Shown here in pieces: positions 32,621-40,138 of a stretch of 49,273 nucleotides of DNA. The notes under the pieces were generated by a model, which was given only the letters and a program-made list of their open reading frames with translations, had not been told where the DNA came from and did not search any database. Both the position numbers and the translations under genes were made by a program. Every line of letters begins with the position of its first letter. Positions within the stretch are counted from its first letter, which is position 1. Source of the DNA: Verrucomicrobiia bacterium (lineage in GTDB: Bacteria; Verrucomicrobiota; Verrucomicrobiia; Limisphaerales; UBA11358); assembly GCA_025451535.1 (NCBI GenBank), contig JANWKE010000173.1:1-49273 (forward strand), in the 5' to 3' direction.

Positions 32621-33703
32621 GTGCGCACTGTCAATGTACCGCTCGGCGATCGAAGTTATGAGATTACAATCGGCGGCGGCTTGCTCGCAAGTTTGGGCAG
32701 CAAATGTGCGCGCCAGAAACTCGGTCCGCGCTGCGCCATCATTACCGATACCAACGTTGGCAAACGGTTTGCCAAACCGGCTTTCAATTCCCTGGCCAGG
32801 GCCGGCTTTTCTCCGGCCTTGATTGTGGTTCCCCCCGGGGAAGCCGCCAAAAGTTTGAAGTGTGTCCAGAGTTGTTATGACCAGCTCGCCGTGCATCGGC
32901 TGGAGCGGAAATCTTTCATCATTGCGCTCGGCGGCGGTGTGGTCGGCGACCTGGCGGGATTTGTTGCGGCAACTTATTTGCGCGGCATCGCGTTCGTGCA
33001 AGTACCGACGACGTTGCTCGCCCAGGTGGACAGTTCCGTGGGCGGCAAGGTCGGCGTCAACCTGAAAGCCGGCAAAAATCTGGTCGGCGCATTCTATCAG
33101 CCGCGGCTCGTCTTATGCGATCTGGATACGCTTCAAACATTGCCGGAACGCGAGTATCGCGCTGGAGTGGCCGAGGTCATCAAATACGGCATCATCTACG
33201 ACGCCCGGTTGTTCACACAGCTCGAACGCGACTTTCCTGGATTATTGCGTCGTGATTATGAAACCCTCGCTGCCGTAGTTGCCCGCTGTTGTGAAATCAA
33301 GGCGGAGGTGGTTGGCCAGGACGAAACCGAAGGCGGCCTGCGCGCGATTCTGAACTTCGGCCACACCGTTGGACACGCCCTGGAAGCCATTTGTGGCTAC
33401 GGCAAGTTTTTGCATGGCGAGGCGATTTCCATCGGGCAGGTCACCACGGTGAACATTTCCCGCCGCGCCGCGGGTTTGTCGAAACGTGACGCCGATCGCA
33501 TCATAAATTTGTTCAAACTCGCCGACCTCCCGACGCAAATCCGATTGAATTCCGTGCAACGCCGTAAACTGTTCGCGGCCATGCGGCTTGACAAAAAAGT
33601 CCGCGCCGGCGAAGCCCGCTTTGTGCTCGCCCAAAGAATTGGAAAGGCCTTATGGGGGCGGCGCGTGCCTGAAGTGTATATCCGCGAAGCCCTGGATTCG
33701 TGA
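32621..33703 (+). CDS. aroB: 3-dehydroquinate synthase
   Basis: AroB turns DAHP into 3-dehydroquinate in the shikimate pathway, using NAD and a divalent metal. The 360-residue product begins [20 protein letters not shown] and has the NAD/phosphate motif [48 protein letters not shown], and metal-ligand regions [14 protein letters not shown] and [14 protein letters not shown] with HGEAISIG. The GTG start is supported by alignment of the N-terminus and by the promoter position. Length is normal. Confidence 0.95.
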   Translation: MRTVNVPLGDRSYEITIGGGLLASLGSKCARQKLGPRCAIITDTNVGKRFAKPAFNSLARAGFSPALIVVPPGEAAKSLKCVQSCYDQLAVHRLERKSFIIALGGGVVGDLAGFVAATYLRGIAFVQVPTTLLAQVDSSVGGKVGVNLKAGKNLVGAFYQPRLVLCDLDTLQTLPEREYRAGVAEVIKYGIIYDARLFTQLERDFPGLLRRDYETLAAVVARCCEIKAEVVGQDETEGGLRAILNFGHTVGHALEAICGYGKFLHGEAISIGQVTTVNISRRAAGLSKRDADRIINLFKLADLPTQIRLNSVQRRKLFAAMRLDKKVRAGEARFVLAQRIGKALWGRRVPEVYIREALDS

Positions 33704-33740
33704 TTTGCAAAGCCGGTACGGTAAGGTAGTTTTTCCACTC

Positions 33741-34310
33741 ATGGTCCTGGTCATAGACAATTACGATTCGTTCACCTATAACCTCGTGCAATACCTCGGC
33801 GAGTTGAACGTCGAGCTGCAGGTGCGGCGGAACGATGAGATCACGCTCGATGCGATACGTGAGCTGAAGCCGGAGCGCATTCTCGTATCCCCCGGCCCCT
33901 GCTCGCCGCGCGAGTCCGGCCTCTCGAACGAGGTCATCCGCCAATTCGGCAGCCGGCGCATTCCGATCTTTGGCGTCTGCCTGGGCCACCAATGCATCGG
34001 TCACACCTTCGGTGCGGAAGTGGTTGTGAATTACCGGATGATGCACGGCAAAACGTCGCTGATTAAACACAACGGCAAGGATTTGTTCGAGGGCATGCCG
34101 AACCCGTTTTCCGCGACCCGCTACCATTTACTCGTCATCAAACGCGATACCATGCCCGATTGCTTGGAAATCACCGCCGAGACCGATGAAAATGAAATCA
34201 TGGGTGTGCGCCACAAGGAGCTGCCGATTTGGGGCGTGCAATTCCATCCTGAAAGCATTCTCACGGAGAACGGCCGGCAAATCATGAGGAATTTTCTCAA
34301 GTTGAAGTAG
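33741..34310 (+). CDS. Glutamine amidotransferase TrpG/PabA
   Basis: This subunit supplies ammonia from glutamine to anthranilate synthase or aminodeoxychorismate synthase. The 189-residue product starts [20 protein letters not shown], has the oxyanion motif [15 protein letters not shown], nucleophile Cys in [14 protein letters not shown] and the catalytic pair in [11 protein letters not shown] long upstream extension into aroB is rejected because the family begins at [17 protein letters not shown] (33705-33710) and TAGTTT (33727-33732), 16 apart, may be a promoter. It lies between aroB and panD, fitting chorismate or folate supply. TrpG versus PabA cannot be told. Confidence 0.92.
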   Translation: MVLVIDNYDSFTYNLVQYLGELNVELQVRRNDEITLDAIRELKPERILVSPGPCSPRESGLSNEVIRQFGSRRIPIFGVCLGHQCIGHTFGAEVVVNYRMMHGKTSLIKHNGKDLFEGMPNPFSATRYHLLVIKRDTMPDCLEITAETDENEIMGVRHKELPIWGVQFHPESILTENGRQIMRNFLKLK

Positions 34311-34329
34311 CTGCGTCGCACGCTATAAT
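34302..34329 (+). promoter_or_regulatory. Promoter of panD, near-leaderless
   Basis: TTGAAG (34302-34307) and a perfect TATAAT (34324-34329) are 16 bases apart. ATG 34339 lies nine bases after the -10, so the leader would be only a few bases. The -35 overlaps the stop of the upstream amidotransferase gene. Confidence 0.6.
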
Positions 34330-34338
34330 AAACCGTCC

Positions 34339-34701
34339 ATGCAAGTATTTTTGCTCAAATCGAAGATTCATCGCGCCACCGTCACCGACGGCAACGTGGA
34401 TTACGAAGGCAGTCTCACCATCGCCGCCGACCTGATAAAAGCCGCCGGGTTGCGCCCCTACGAACGCATCCTGTGCAGCAATATGAACAATGGCAACCGG
34501 TTTGAAACCTACGTCATCAGCGGAAAGCGTGGCTCCGGTGAAATTGTGCTGAATGGCGCCGCTGCGCACCTCGGCAAAAAAGGTGACCTGCTCACCATCA
34601 TGAGCTTTGCCGCCATCAGTAAAAAGAAGGCGGAGAAGTGGAAGCCTCGCGTTGTCGTGCTGGGCAAGGGCAACAAGATTGTCGGCAGGCGCGGGATCTA
34701 A
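34339..34701 (+). CDS. panD: Aspartate 1-decarboxylase
   Basis: PanD makes beta-alanine for pantothenate and CoA synthesis. The 120-residue proenzyme starts MQVFLLKSKIHRATVTDGN and has the self-cleavage site at Gly24-Ser25 in YEGS, which forms the pyruvoyl group. Other family parts are NMNNGNRFETYVISGKRGSG, VLNGAAAHLGKKGDLLTIMSF. Length is normal. No panB or panC gene is in the window. Confidence 0.96.
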   Translation: MQVFLLKSKIHRATVTDGNVDYEGSLTIAADLIKAAGLRPYERILCSNMNNGNRFETYVISGKRGSGEIVLNGAAAHLGKKGDLLTIMSFAAISKKKAEKWKPRVVVLGKGNKIVGRRGI

Positions 34702-34717
34702 GCCGCCACTTCTTTTC

Positions 34718-34779
34718 GATTTACGATATATGATTTACGCGGTGCGCCCGATGGAGGACGCGCGCGTAAATCGTAAATC
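34718..34779. repeat. Inverted heptamer array between panD and sodA
   Basis: Left arm: GATTTAC, GATATAT, GATTTAC (34718-34738) in strict 7-base register. Right arm: GTAAATC, GTAAATC (34766-34779), the reverse complement. The loop is GC-rich. The array lies between two convergent genes and could act as a two-way terminator or processing hairpin. Confidence 0.75.
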
Positions 34780-34792
34780 CAATATCTTAAGT

Positions 34793-35407
34793 TCAGAAAT
34801 TCTTCGCGACGGCGTTCCAGTCAATCACGTTCCAGACCGCCTTCAGATAATCCGCGCGCTTGTTCTGGTACTTGAGGTAGTAGGCGTGTTCCCAAACGTC
34901 CACGCCCAGCAGCGGCTTGCCTTCCACGCCGCAGACGGATTTGCCCATGAGCGGGTTGTCCTGGTTGGCGGTGGAGGCGATTTCCAGTTTGCCGCCATTC
35001 GAGAGGAGCCAGACCCAGCCACTGCCGAACCGGCCTACCCCCGCCGCCTCGAATTTCGCCTGAAAATCGGCAAAGGAGCCAAAGGTGGACTTGATGGTGT
35101 CGCCGAGTTTGCCGGAGGGCGCGCCGCCCGCCTTGGGCGCGAGAATCTTCCAGAAGAACGAGTGGTTCCAATGACCGCCGCCGTTGTTGCGGACCGGGCC
35201 GCGGATATTGTCGGGCACGGACGCGAGGCCGCCGATGAGCGCGTCGAGTGATTTGCCTTCGAGCGCGGCGTTGCCGGCGATGGCCTTGTTGAGATTGTCC
35301 ACGTAGGCCTTGTGATGGCGGTCGTGATGGATTTCCATCGTCAGCGCGTCGATGTGCGGTTCCAAAGCTTCCTTGGGATAGGGTAATGCAGGTAGTTCAT
35401 GTGCCAT
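34793..35407 (-). CDS. sodA: Superoxide dismutase, Mn-type
   Basis: The enzyme disproportionates superoxide. The 204-residue product has metal ligands His27 (in [13 protein letters not shown]), His in [13 protein letters not shown], and Asp/His in [15 protein letters not shown]. Gln in ASTANQDNP, placed near the active site, is the choice of manganese enzymes, though cambialism is possible. [12 protein letters not shown] is conserved. GAAAGGA precedes the ATG by about nine bases. It is cytoplasmic, with no signal peptide. The SDR gene lies 61 bases upstream in the same direction. Confidence 0.95.
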   Translation of the reverse strand: MAHELPALPYPKEALEPHIDALTMEIHHDRHHKAYVDNLNKAIAGNAALEGKSLDALIGGLASVPDNIRGPVRNNGGGHWNHSFFWKILAPKAGGAPSGKLGDTIKSTFGSFADFQAKFEAAGVGRFGSGWVWLLSNGGKLEIASTANQDNPLMGKSVCGVEGKPLLGVDVWEHAYYLKYQNKRADYLKAVWNVIDWNAVAKNF

Positions 35408-35468
35408 AGTTTTTAATCCTTTCGTTTCAATTCGTTAATCTTGAGCCGCAAATTGCGTCACCTTTCGG

Positions 35469-36260
35469 TTAAAAGCAAGCCCGCACCACGCCACCGTCCA
35501 CGCGCAGGGCTGCGCCGTTGGTAGCCGAGGATAGAGGGCTGCAAAGGTAAACCACCAGGTTCGCAACCTCTTCCGTGGTGGCGAAACGTTTGATAAGCGA
35601 ACTTGGCCGGACACTTTTGAAAAATTCCTTTTCAAACTCGGCAAACGGTTTGCCCCCGCTTAGCTGTTTGACAAATTCATCCACACCGTCGGAACGCGTG
35701 GGACCGGGCAGGACGGCGTTGACGGTCACGCCGGTGCCGGTGCAGGTCTCGGCGATCCCGCGTGAAACGGCCAGTTGCGCGGTCTTGGTCATGCCGTAAT
35801 GGATCATTTCAGCGGGAATCTGGATGCCGCTCTCGCTGCTGATAAACACAATGCGGCCCCAGTTTTTCTGCTTCATGCCCGGCAGATAGGCGCGGCTCAG
35901 CCGGACACCGCTGAGCACGTTCACCTCAAAAAACCGCCGCCAGTCGTCGTCAGGAATTTCTTCAAACGGTTTCGGCTCAAAGATGCCGAGGTTGTTGACG
36001 AGGATGTCAACAGCGGGAAATCGTTTGACCAGGTCATCGACGGTTTCATTGTCAGATAAATCACCCGCATGGCCTTCCAGAACTTTGGTGTCCGGAACAG
36101 CATTGTTAATCTTTATTTGCGCATTGATAACGGACTTTTCAGTCCGGCCGTTGACGATGAGCTTTGCGCCTTCCCGCGCCAGGCCGGTGGCGATGGCCAG
36201 GCCGATGCCTTTGGTTGAACCGGTAATGAGGGCGAGTTTGTCGGACAATTTTAGATCCAT
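35469..36260 (-). CDS. Short-chain dehydrogenase/reductase
   Basis: SDR enzymes oxidise or reduce alcohols and ketones with NAD(P). The 263-residue product has the cofactor motif TGSTKGIGLAIATGLA, VDILVNNLGIFE, the catalytic Ser in IVFISSESGIQIP, Tyr and Lys in IHYGMTKTAQLAVSRGIAE and VNAVLPGPTRSDGVDEFVKQ. The end VAYLCSPLSS-like text (VVYLCSPLSSATNGAALRVDGG) is typical. Substrate unknown. A TTGACA/TAAATT promoter candidate lies upstream. Confidence 0.93.
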   Translation of the reverse strand: MDLKLSDKLALITGSTKGIGLAIATGLAREGAKLIVNGRTEKSVINAQIKINNAVPDTKVLEGHAGDLSDNETVDDLVKRFPAVDILVNNLGIFEPKPFEEIPDDDWRRFFEVNVLSGVRLSRAYLPGMKQKNWGRIVFISSESGIQIPAEMIHYGMTKTAQLAVSRGIAETCTGTGVTVNAVLPGPTRSDGVDEFVKQLSGGKPFAEFEKEFFKSVRPSSLIKRFATTEEVANLVVYLCSPLSSATNGAALRVDGGVVRACF

Positions 36261-36270
36261 AATGGCGTCA

Positions 36271-36297
36271 AATTTACACAGGTCTGTCCCATGTCAA
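36271..36297 (-). promoter_or_regulatory. Promoter candidate of the SDR gene
   Basis: On the minus strand TTGACA (36297-36292) and TAAATT (36276-36271) are 15 bases apart. The ATG is ten bases after the -10, as at panD and mlaE. Spacing is one short of the usual 16 seen at other promoters here. Confidence 0.4.
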
Positions 36298-36427
36298 CCT
36301 CCCCGGCTCAAGTAGTTTGAAGTCAGCGAAACCAGCGCCGTGGCTTTCGGCCGCAAGCCGCGCTCTCCATTTTACAGTTTGCGGCGCTCTACCGGGACGC
36401 CGCTGCGGTCGTTTCTGGCGACCGGGT

Positions 36428-37045
36428 TTAATTCTCGAGGTAAGGCGTACCCCACCGCAAATCCTTGTGCACCGTACCTTTCTCCTTCACCGTGCGCATG
36501 ATTTCCGACACCTGCTGCCAATCCAGTTGCAGCGTGGAATTGTCCGGCCAGCCATTTCCTCCCATCCAAAACTCCAGTTGCAACTCCAGGCGATTGTTCC
36601 TTTCCACCGGCGTTGCCAGGGTAAACAATTGCACGGCTTTCGCGAAGTCCTTGCCGGTTGCCTTCGACCAGTACCATAACACTTCATCGGTGATGTCCAG
36701 CGCCGGGCTGGGAGCTTGCACGGCGAACAACCGTGGCTTGGTGCCTCGGGGATCATCCGGGTCCGGCGACACGTAAGCTTTGTCGCCCACAAAAATCGCC
36801 AGGTCGCCTTTAATGAACACGTCCGTTCCGTACAAGGATGGCCAGATCAAAATGGTTCTGCCGTTGGGTCCCCGATAATCGAGGGAAACCCGGGCGTCAG
36901 CCGGGTCCATGGATTTGCTCGGATGGACAATTTCTTCGTAGCCGCCGCTCAAAGGTTGAATCCTGGGAGGTGTCGTGCATCCAGCCGGGCCAAAGCAAAG
37001 CAGGGCGGTTGCAAAACAGAAAACCAGTTTCTTAATCAGTTCCAT
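36428..37045 (-). CDS. Putative lipoprotein of unknown function
   Basis: The 205-residue product has a lipoprotein signal peptide with a lipobox (VFCFATALLCFGPAGC, Cys23). The mature protein has no motif I know; it is mainly beta-strand-like with ARVSLDYRGPNGRTILIWPS and the end VHKDLRWGTPYLEN. It follows hisH on the same strand after nine bases, so it may share its transcript. The 167-base gap downstream of it has no gene. Confidence 0.75.
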   Translation of the reverse strand: MELIKKLVFCFATALLCFGPAGCTTPPRIQPLSGGYEEIVHPSKSMDPADARVSLDYRGPNGRTILIWPSLYGTDVFIKGDLAIFVGDKAYVSPDPDDPRGTKPRLFAVQAPSPALDITDEVLWYWSKATGKDFAKAVQLFTLATPVERNNRLELQLEFWMGGNGWPDNSTLQLDWQQVSEIMRTVKEKGTVHKDLRWGTPYLEN

Positions 37046-37054
37046 GATGGCAGC

Positions 37055-37675
37055 TCAAGGTTTTGCCAGTTGCACAAAGTTCTTCAGCAGTTGCAGGCCT
37101 ACCTGCTGGCTTTTTTCCGGGTGGAATTGCGTCGCGAAAACATTGTCGCGCCAGACCGACGAGGCAAACGCGTCGCCATACTCCGTCCGGGTGGCGACGA
37201 TGCCGGCCTCGATCGGCTGCGGATAAAAGCTATGGACGAAATAAACGTAGCTGCCATCCGCCACGCCGCGGAACAACGGACAATCCGGTTTTGTAATTTG
37301 AATCTGGTTCCAGCCGATTTGCGGAATTTTTAGCCCGTTCTTTTTCGGGAAGCGGATGACGCTGCCTTTGAAAACGCCCAATCCGGCGGCACACGAGTTG
37401 AACTCCTCGCTCTTCTCAAACAGCGCCTGGTAGCCGACGCAGATACCGAGAAACGGTTTGCCGGATTTGATAAAGTCGCGCGCGGCTTCGAGCAATTCCT
37501 GTTTGCGCAGGGCATTGATGCAATCATCGAACGCGCCGACGCCGGGCAGCACCATCGCCCGGGCATCGCCGATTTTATCCGGCGATTGCACAATGCGCAC
37601 GTCCGCGCCGGCCTTGAGCAGGGCCTTATGGACGCTGCGCAGATTGCCGGAACCGTAATCGAGCAGAGCAATCAC
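37055..37675 (-). CDS. hisH: Imidazole glycerol phosphate synthase, glutaminase subunit
   Basis: HisH frees ammonia from glutamine for HisF in histidine synthesis. The 206-residue product starts MIALLDYGSGNLRSVHKAL (GTG start), has PGVGAFDDCI, nucleophile Cys in FLGICVGYQALFEKSEE and the catalytic pair in FATQFHPEKSQQVG. HSFYP is also typical. hisF is not nearby, so the histidine genes are scattered or split. The lipoprotein gene follows after nine bases. Confidence 0.95.
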   Translation of the reverse strand: MIALLDYGSGNLRSVHKALLKAGADVRIVQSPDKIGDARAMVLPGVGAFDDCINALRKQELLEAARDFIKSGKPFLGICVGYQALFEKSEEFNSCAAGLGVFKGSVIRFPKKNGLKIPQIGWNQIQITKPDCPLFRGVADGSYVYFVHSFYPQPIEAGIVATRTEYGDAFASSVWRDNVFATQFHPEKSQQVGLQLLKNFVQLAKP

Positions 37676-37754
37676 GGGTTAAGGTTATGTCTTGTGGTGC
37701 CCGCTGGCAACCGGGAGATGGACCAGTACAATTTTGTTCACACAATTAGCATTA

Positions 37755-37787
37755 ATTGGTTAGAAGTATTGTTGGCGATTAACCAAT
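37755..37787 (+). promoter_or_regulatory. Palindromic operator candidate upstream of the ACAD-ETF operon
   Basis: ATTGGTTA (37755-37762) and TAACCAAT (37780-37787) are perfect inverted 8-base arms with 17 bases between. They lie 46 bases upstream of the acyl-CoA dehydrogenase start in an AT-rich stretch unlike the flanking genes. This fits a dimeric repressor site covering the promoter. The regulator is unknown and not in the window. Confidence 0.5.
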
Positions 37788-37832
37788 AATTCTTATTGTA
37801 AAACCAGATCGGCGTTCAGTCCGCCGATCCCC

Positions 37833-40136
37833 ATGTCGAATTCGTCGTCAGGCGTGGGAGCGGCCAAAATCGCTATCACAATGAACAAAGGCAAATTTAT
37901 GGAAGCGCTTGCCGAAACCAAATCATACGTGTCCCTCCAAACCCTGCCCGGCGATGACGTCCGCCAGCTTATGTGGCGCTTTGCCGACCGCTACGAATTG
38001 CAGATGCTCGTTCAGGCGGCGCGCAACGTCGCGCGCGGGCCGGTCGCGCGGCTCGTCGCCGGCGGTGGGCGTAATTCGCACGAGTGGACGCCGGACAAGG
38101 CCGCGTTGCTTCCGCATTTTGACGAGAGCGGCATCACCGCCGCCTTTCTTGACCCTGAGCAAGGCGGCTTTATTGCTGGACCGAAGAATTTTGTGCTGGC
38201 GTTGATTGCCTTTGAATTGGCCTGGGTGGACGCGGGTGCCGCCACCTGCAGCCTCGCCGGCAATCTCGGTCTGGCGCCCATCCATGAACGCGGCACGCCG
38301 GAACAGCGCGCGAAATACATCCCCGCTGCCGCGCCGCTGAAACCGGGCGAACAGCGCAAACAAATCCGTGCGGCATTCGCGTTGACTGAGCCCATCCCGT
38401 TCGTCGGTGTCGAGACCGGCATGTTGGCCGGCAAGGTGCGGGTTGCCGATTGGAAATCGGGCTGCGAACCGATGCTGCAAGTGGACAAGCGCGGTCGATT
38501 TATCACCAACATGGGCTTCGCCAACGTCGTTACCGCTGCCGTGGATTCGGACGATAATCGCATCAAAGGCAGTTGCATGGTGGTTCTGGAGGAAGGCTAT
38601 CCCGGCATCTGGGACCGCGGCACGCCCACCAAAAAACTCGTTCATCAGCTTTCCTCGACCAACGATCCGGTCTTCAACCTGCGCGTTCCGGCCAACCGCA
38701 TTGTTGGCGGTTACACGGTCAAGGATGGCGTCATCGTCCCGAACTATTCACACGGCGAAATCATCGAGGCCGTCTTTCGCCGGACGCGCGTGACCGTCGG
38801 TTTGATGACGAGCGCGAAGCTGCTGTCCGCTATCGAGCCGATCATTCTTTATCAGCGCCGCCGGTTTCGCGGTGGCGAAGGCGCGCCGGGCACGCCGCGC
38901 TACGAACTGGGCATCCAACAGAAGGAAGACGCGCTGCATCGGCTGGTGGATATTTGGGCCACCGGCGAAGCGAGCGCATCATTGGGATTTGCTGCCGCGC
39001 GGTTGTTTGATGAACTGGATTCACTGGAAAAACAAAAAGATCAGTGGCTGGGGAAGAAAAAGTTGACGGGTCGCGCGGCATTCAAGGAATTAAACAAGAA
39101 ACAAACAGAAGCCTTGGAACTTTTGCGGATTATGTCCCGGCCGGTCGGCGAGCGCGACCACAAGCGCGAAGAAGAATTGCAGGCCGATCCGCTGGTGAAA
39201 TTTTCCATGCTCGACTCGCTGGCCAATGTTTTGTGTCCGGCCTGCAAGCTCTGGAACACCGGCCATGGCGCGAATATGATGCGCGAGGCTGTCAGCCTGA
39301 TGGGCGGTTACGGTATTACGGAGGATTGCCCCGGATTTCTCGGCCAGAAATGGATGGATGCCCAGCTCGAAGCGACCTACGAAGGGCCGGAAGCGGTGCA
39401 ACGGTTGCAGCTTTCCATTACGATGACCAACGAGTTGTTCCTCGCTCAATTCGAACAATGGATTACCGGGATGCGACGGATTGCTTCCGACCGGTCCGGC
39501 ACCGGTGCCTGCACACTTGCCACCGCCATGCAACTCTGGCTCTGGACGCTCAAACATGTCCAGACCGCCACCGATGCTGATGGATCGAAGCTTTACCATA
39601 AATCGCGCCAGGGCGTGACTTTCCCGCTCGCGGATGCGCTGTGCTGGCTGCTCGCCGCCCGGCAATTCATTTTGGATATTGCCGAACTGGACGCCAAAGG
39701 CGGGGAAAATCCCGCGGTCGCGGAAAGCCTGCCTGGAACCGTCGCGTTCTTCACCGATCTTTGCCACGTGCAAACAGCGCGGGCGGCAGGCGAGGCTGGC
39801 CGCATTTGTGCCGAAATCGTCCATGGTTACAATCGACATCCGGCCTGGGATGAAACCAGTTGTCACGCCTGTTTTTGTGCCAGCGAATTGGAAACCCTCG
39901 AGGGTCTCATCCCCGGCATTGACGGCTCGGCCCGGGCTTATTCGGATGTCTATGAAAGCGGTGAATCGCATCCATTGAAAGCCGGTCCCTGCGTGAGATT
40001 TGACGGTTTGGAAGCCTTTGTCCGCCTCCGCGCCAAACTGGATGGCTGTCTCACCGGTTGCCGTCTTGCCAAAGATCGTGCCGCCGAGGCACTGACCAAA
40101 GTGATGACGCGGGAGGCGTTGGATTACCCCGCTTGA
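37833..40136 (+). CDS. Large acyl-CoA dehydrogenase family protein
   Basis: Acyl-CoA dehydrogenases introduce a double bond into acyl-CoA and hand electrons to ETF. The 767-residue product is much longer than the usual 380-600. The ACAD core shows AAFALTEPIPFVGVETGM (FAD loop), VSLMGGYGITEDCPGFLGQK and the catalytic Glu region LEATYEGPEAVQRLQ. A C-terminal domain of about 200 residues follows with HKSRQGVTFPLADALCWLLA. An alternative start is ATG 37881; neither has a good ribosome site. It heads an operon with ETF:quinone oxidoreductase and both ETF subunits. The substrate is unknown. Confidence 0.88.
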   Translation: MSNSSSGVGAAKIAITMNKGKFMEALAETKSYVSLQTLPGDDVRQLMWRFADRYELQMLVQAARNVARGPVARLVAGGGRNSHEWTPDKAALLPHFDESGITAAFLDPEQGGFIAGPKNFVLALIAFELAWVDAGAATCSLAGNLGLAPIHERGTPEQRAKYIPAAAPLKPGEQRKQIRAAFALTEPIPFVGVETGMLAGKVRVADWKSGCEPMLQVDKRGRFITNMGFANVVTAAVDSDDNRIKGSCMVVLEEGYPGIWDRGTPTKKLVHQLSSTNDPVFNLRVPANRIVGGYTVKDGVIVPNYSHGEIIEAVFRRTRVTVGLMTSAKLLSAIEPIILYQRRRFRGGEGAPGTPRYELGIQQKEDALHRLVDIWATGEASASLGFAAARLFDELDSLEKQKDQWLGKKKLTGRAAFKELNKKQTEALELLRIMSRPVGERDHKREEELQADPLVKFSMLDSLANVLCPACKLWNTGHGANMMREAVSLMGGYGITEDCPGFLGQKWMDAQLEATYEGPEAVQRLQLSITMTNELFLAQFEQWITGMRRIASDRSGTGACTLATAMQLWLWTLKHVQTATDADGSKLYHKSRQGVTFPLADALCWLLAARQFILDIAELDAKGGENPAVAESLPGTVAFFTDLCHVQTARAAGEAGRICAEIVHGYNRHPAWDETSCHACFCASELETLEGLIPGIDGSARAYSDVYESGESHPLKAGPCVRFDGLEAFVRLRAKLDGCLTGCRLAKDRAAEALTKVMTREALDYPA

Positions 40137-40138
40137 AC

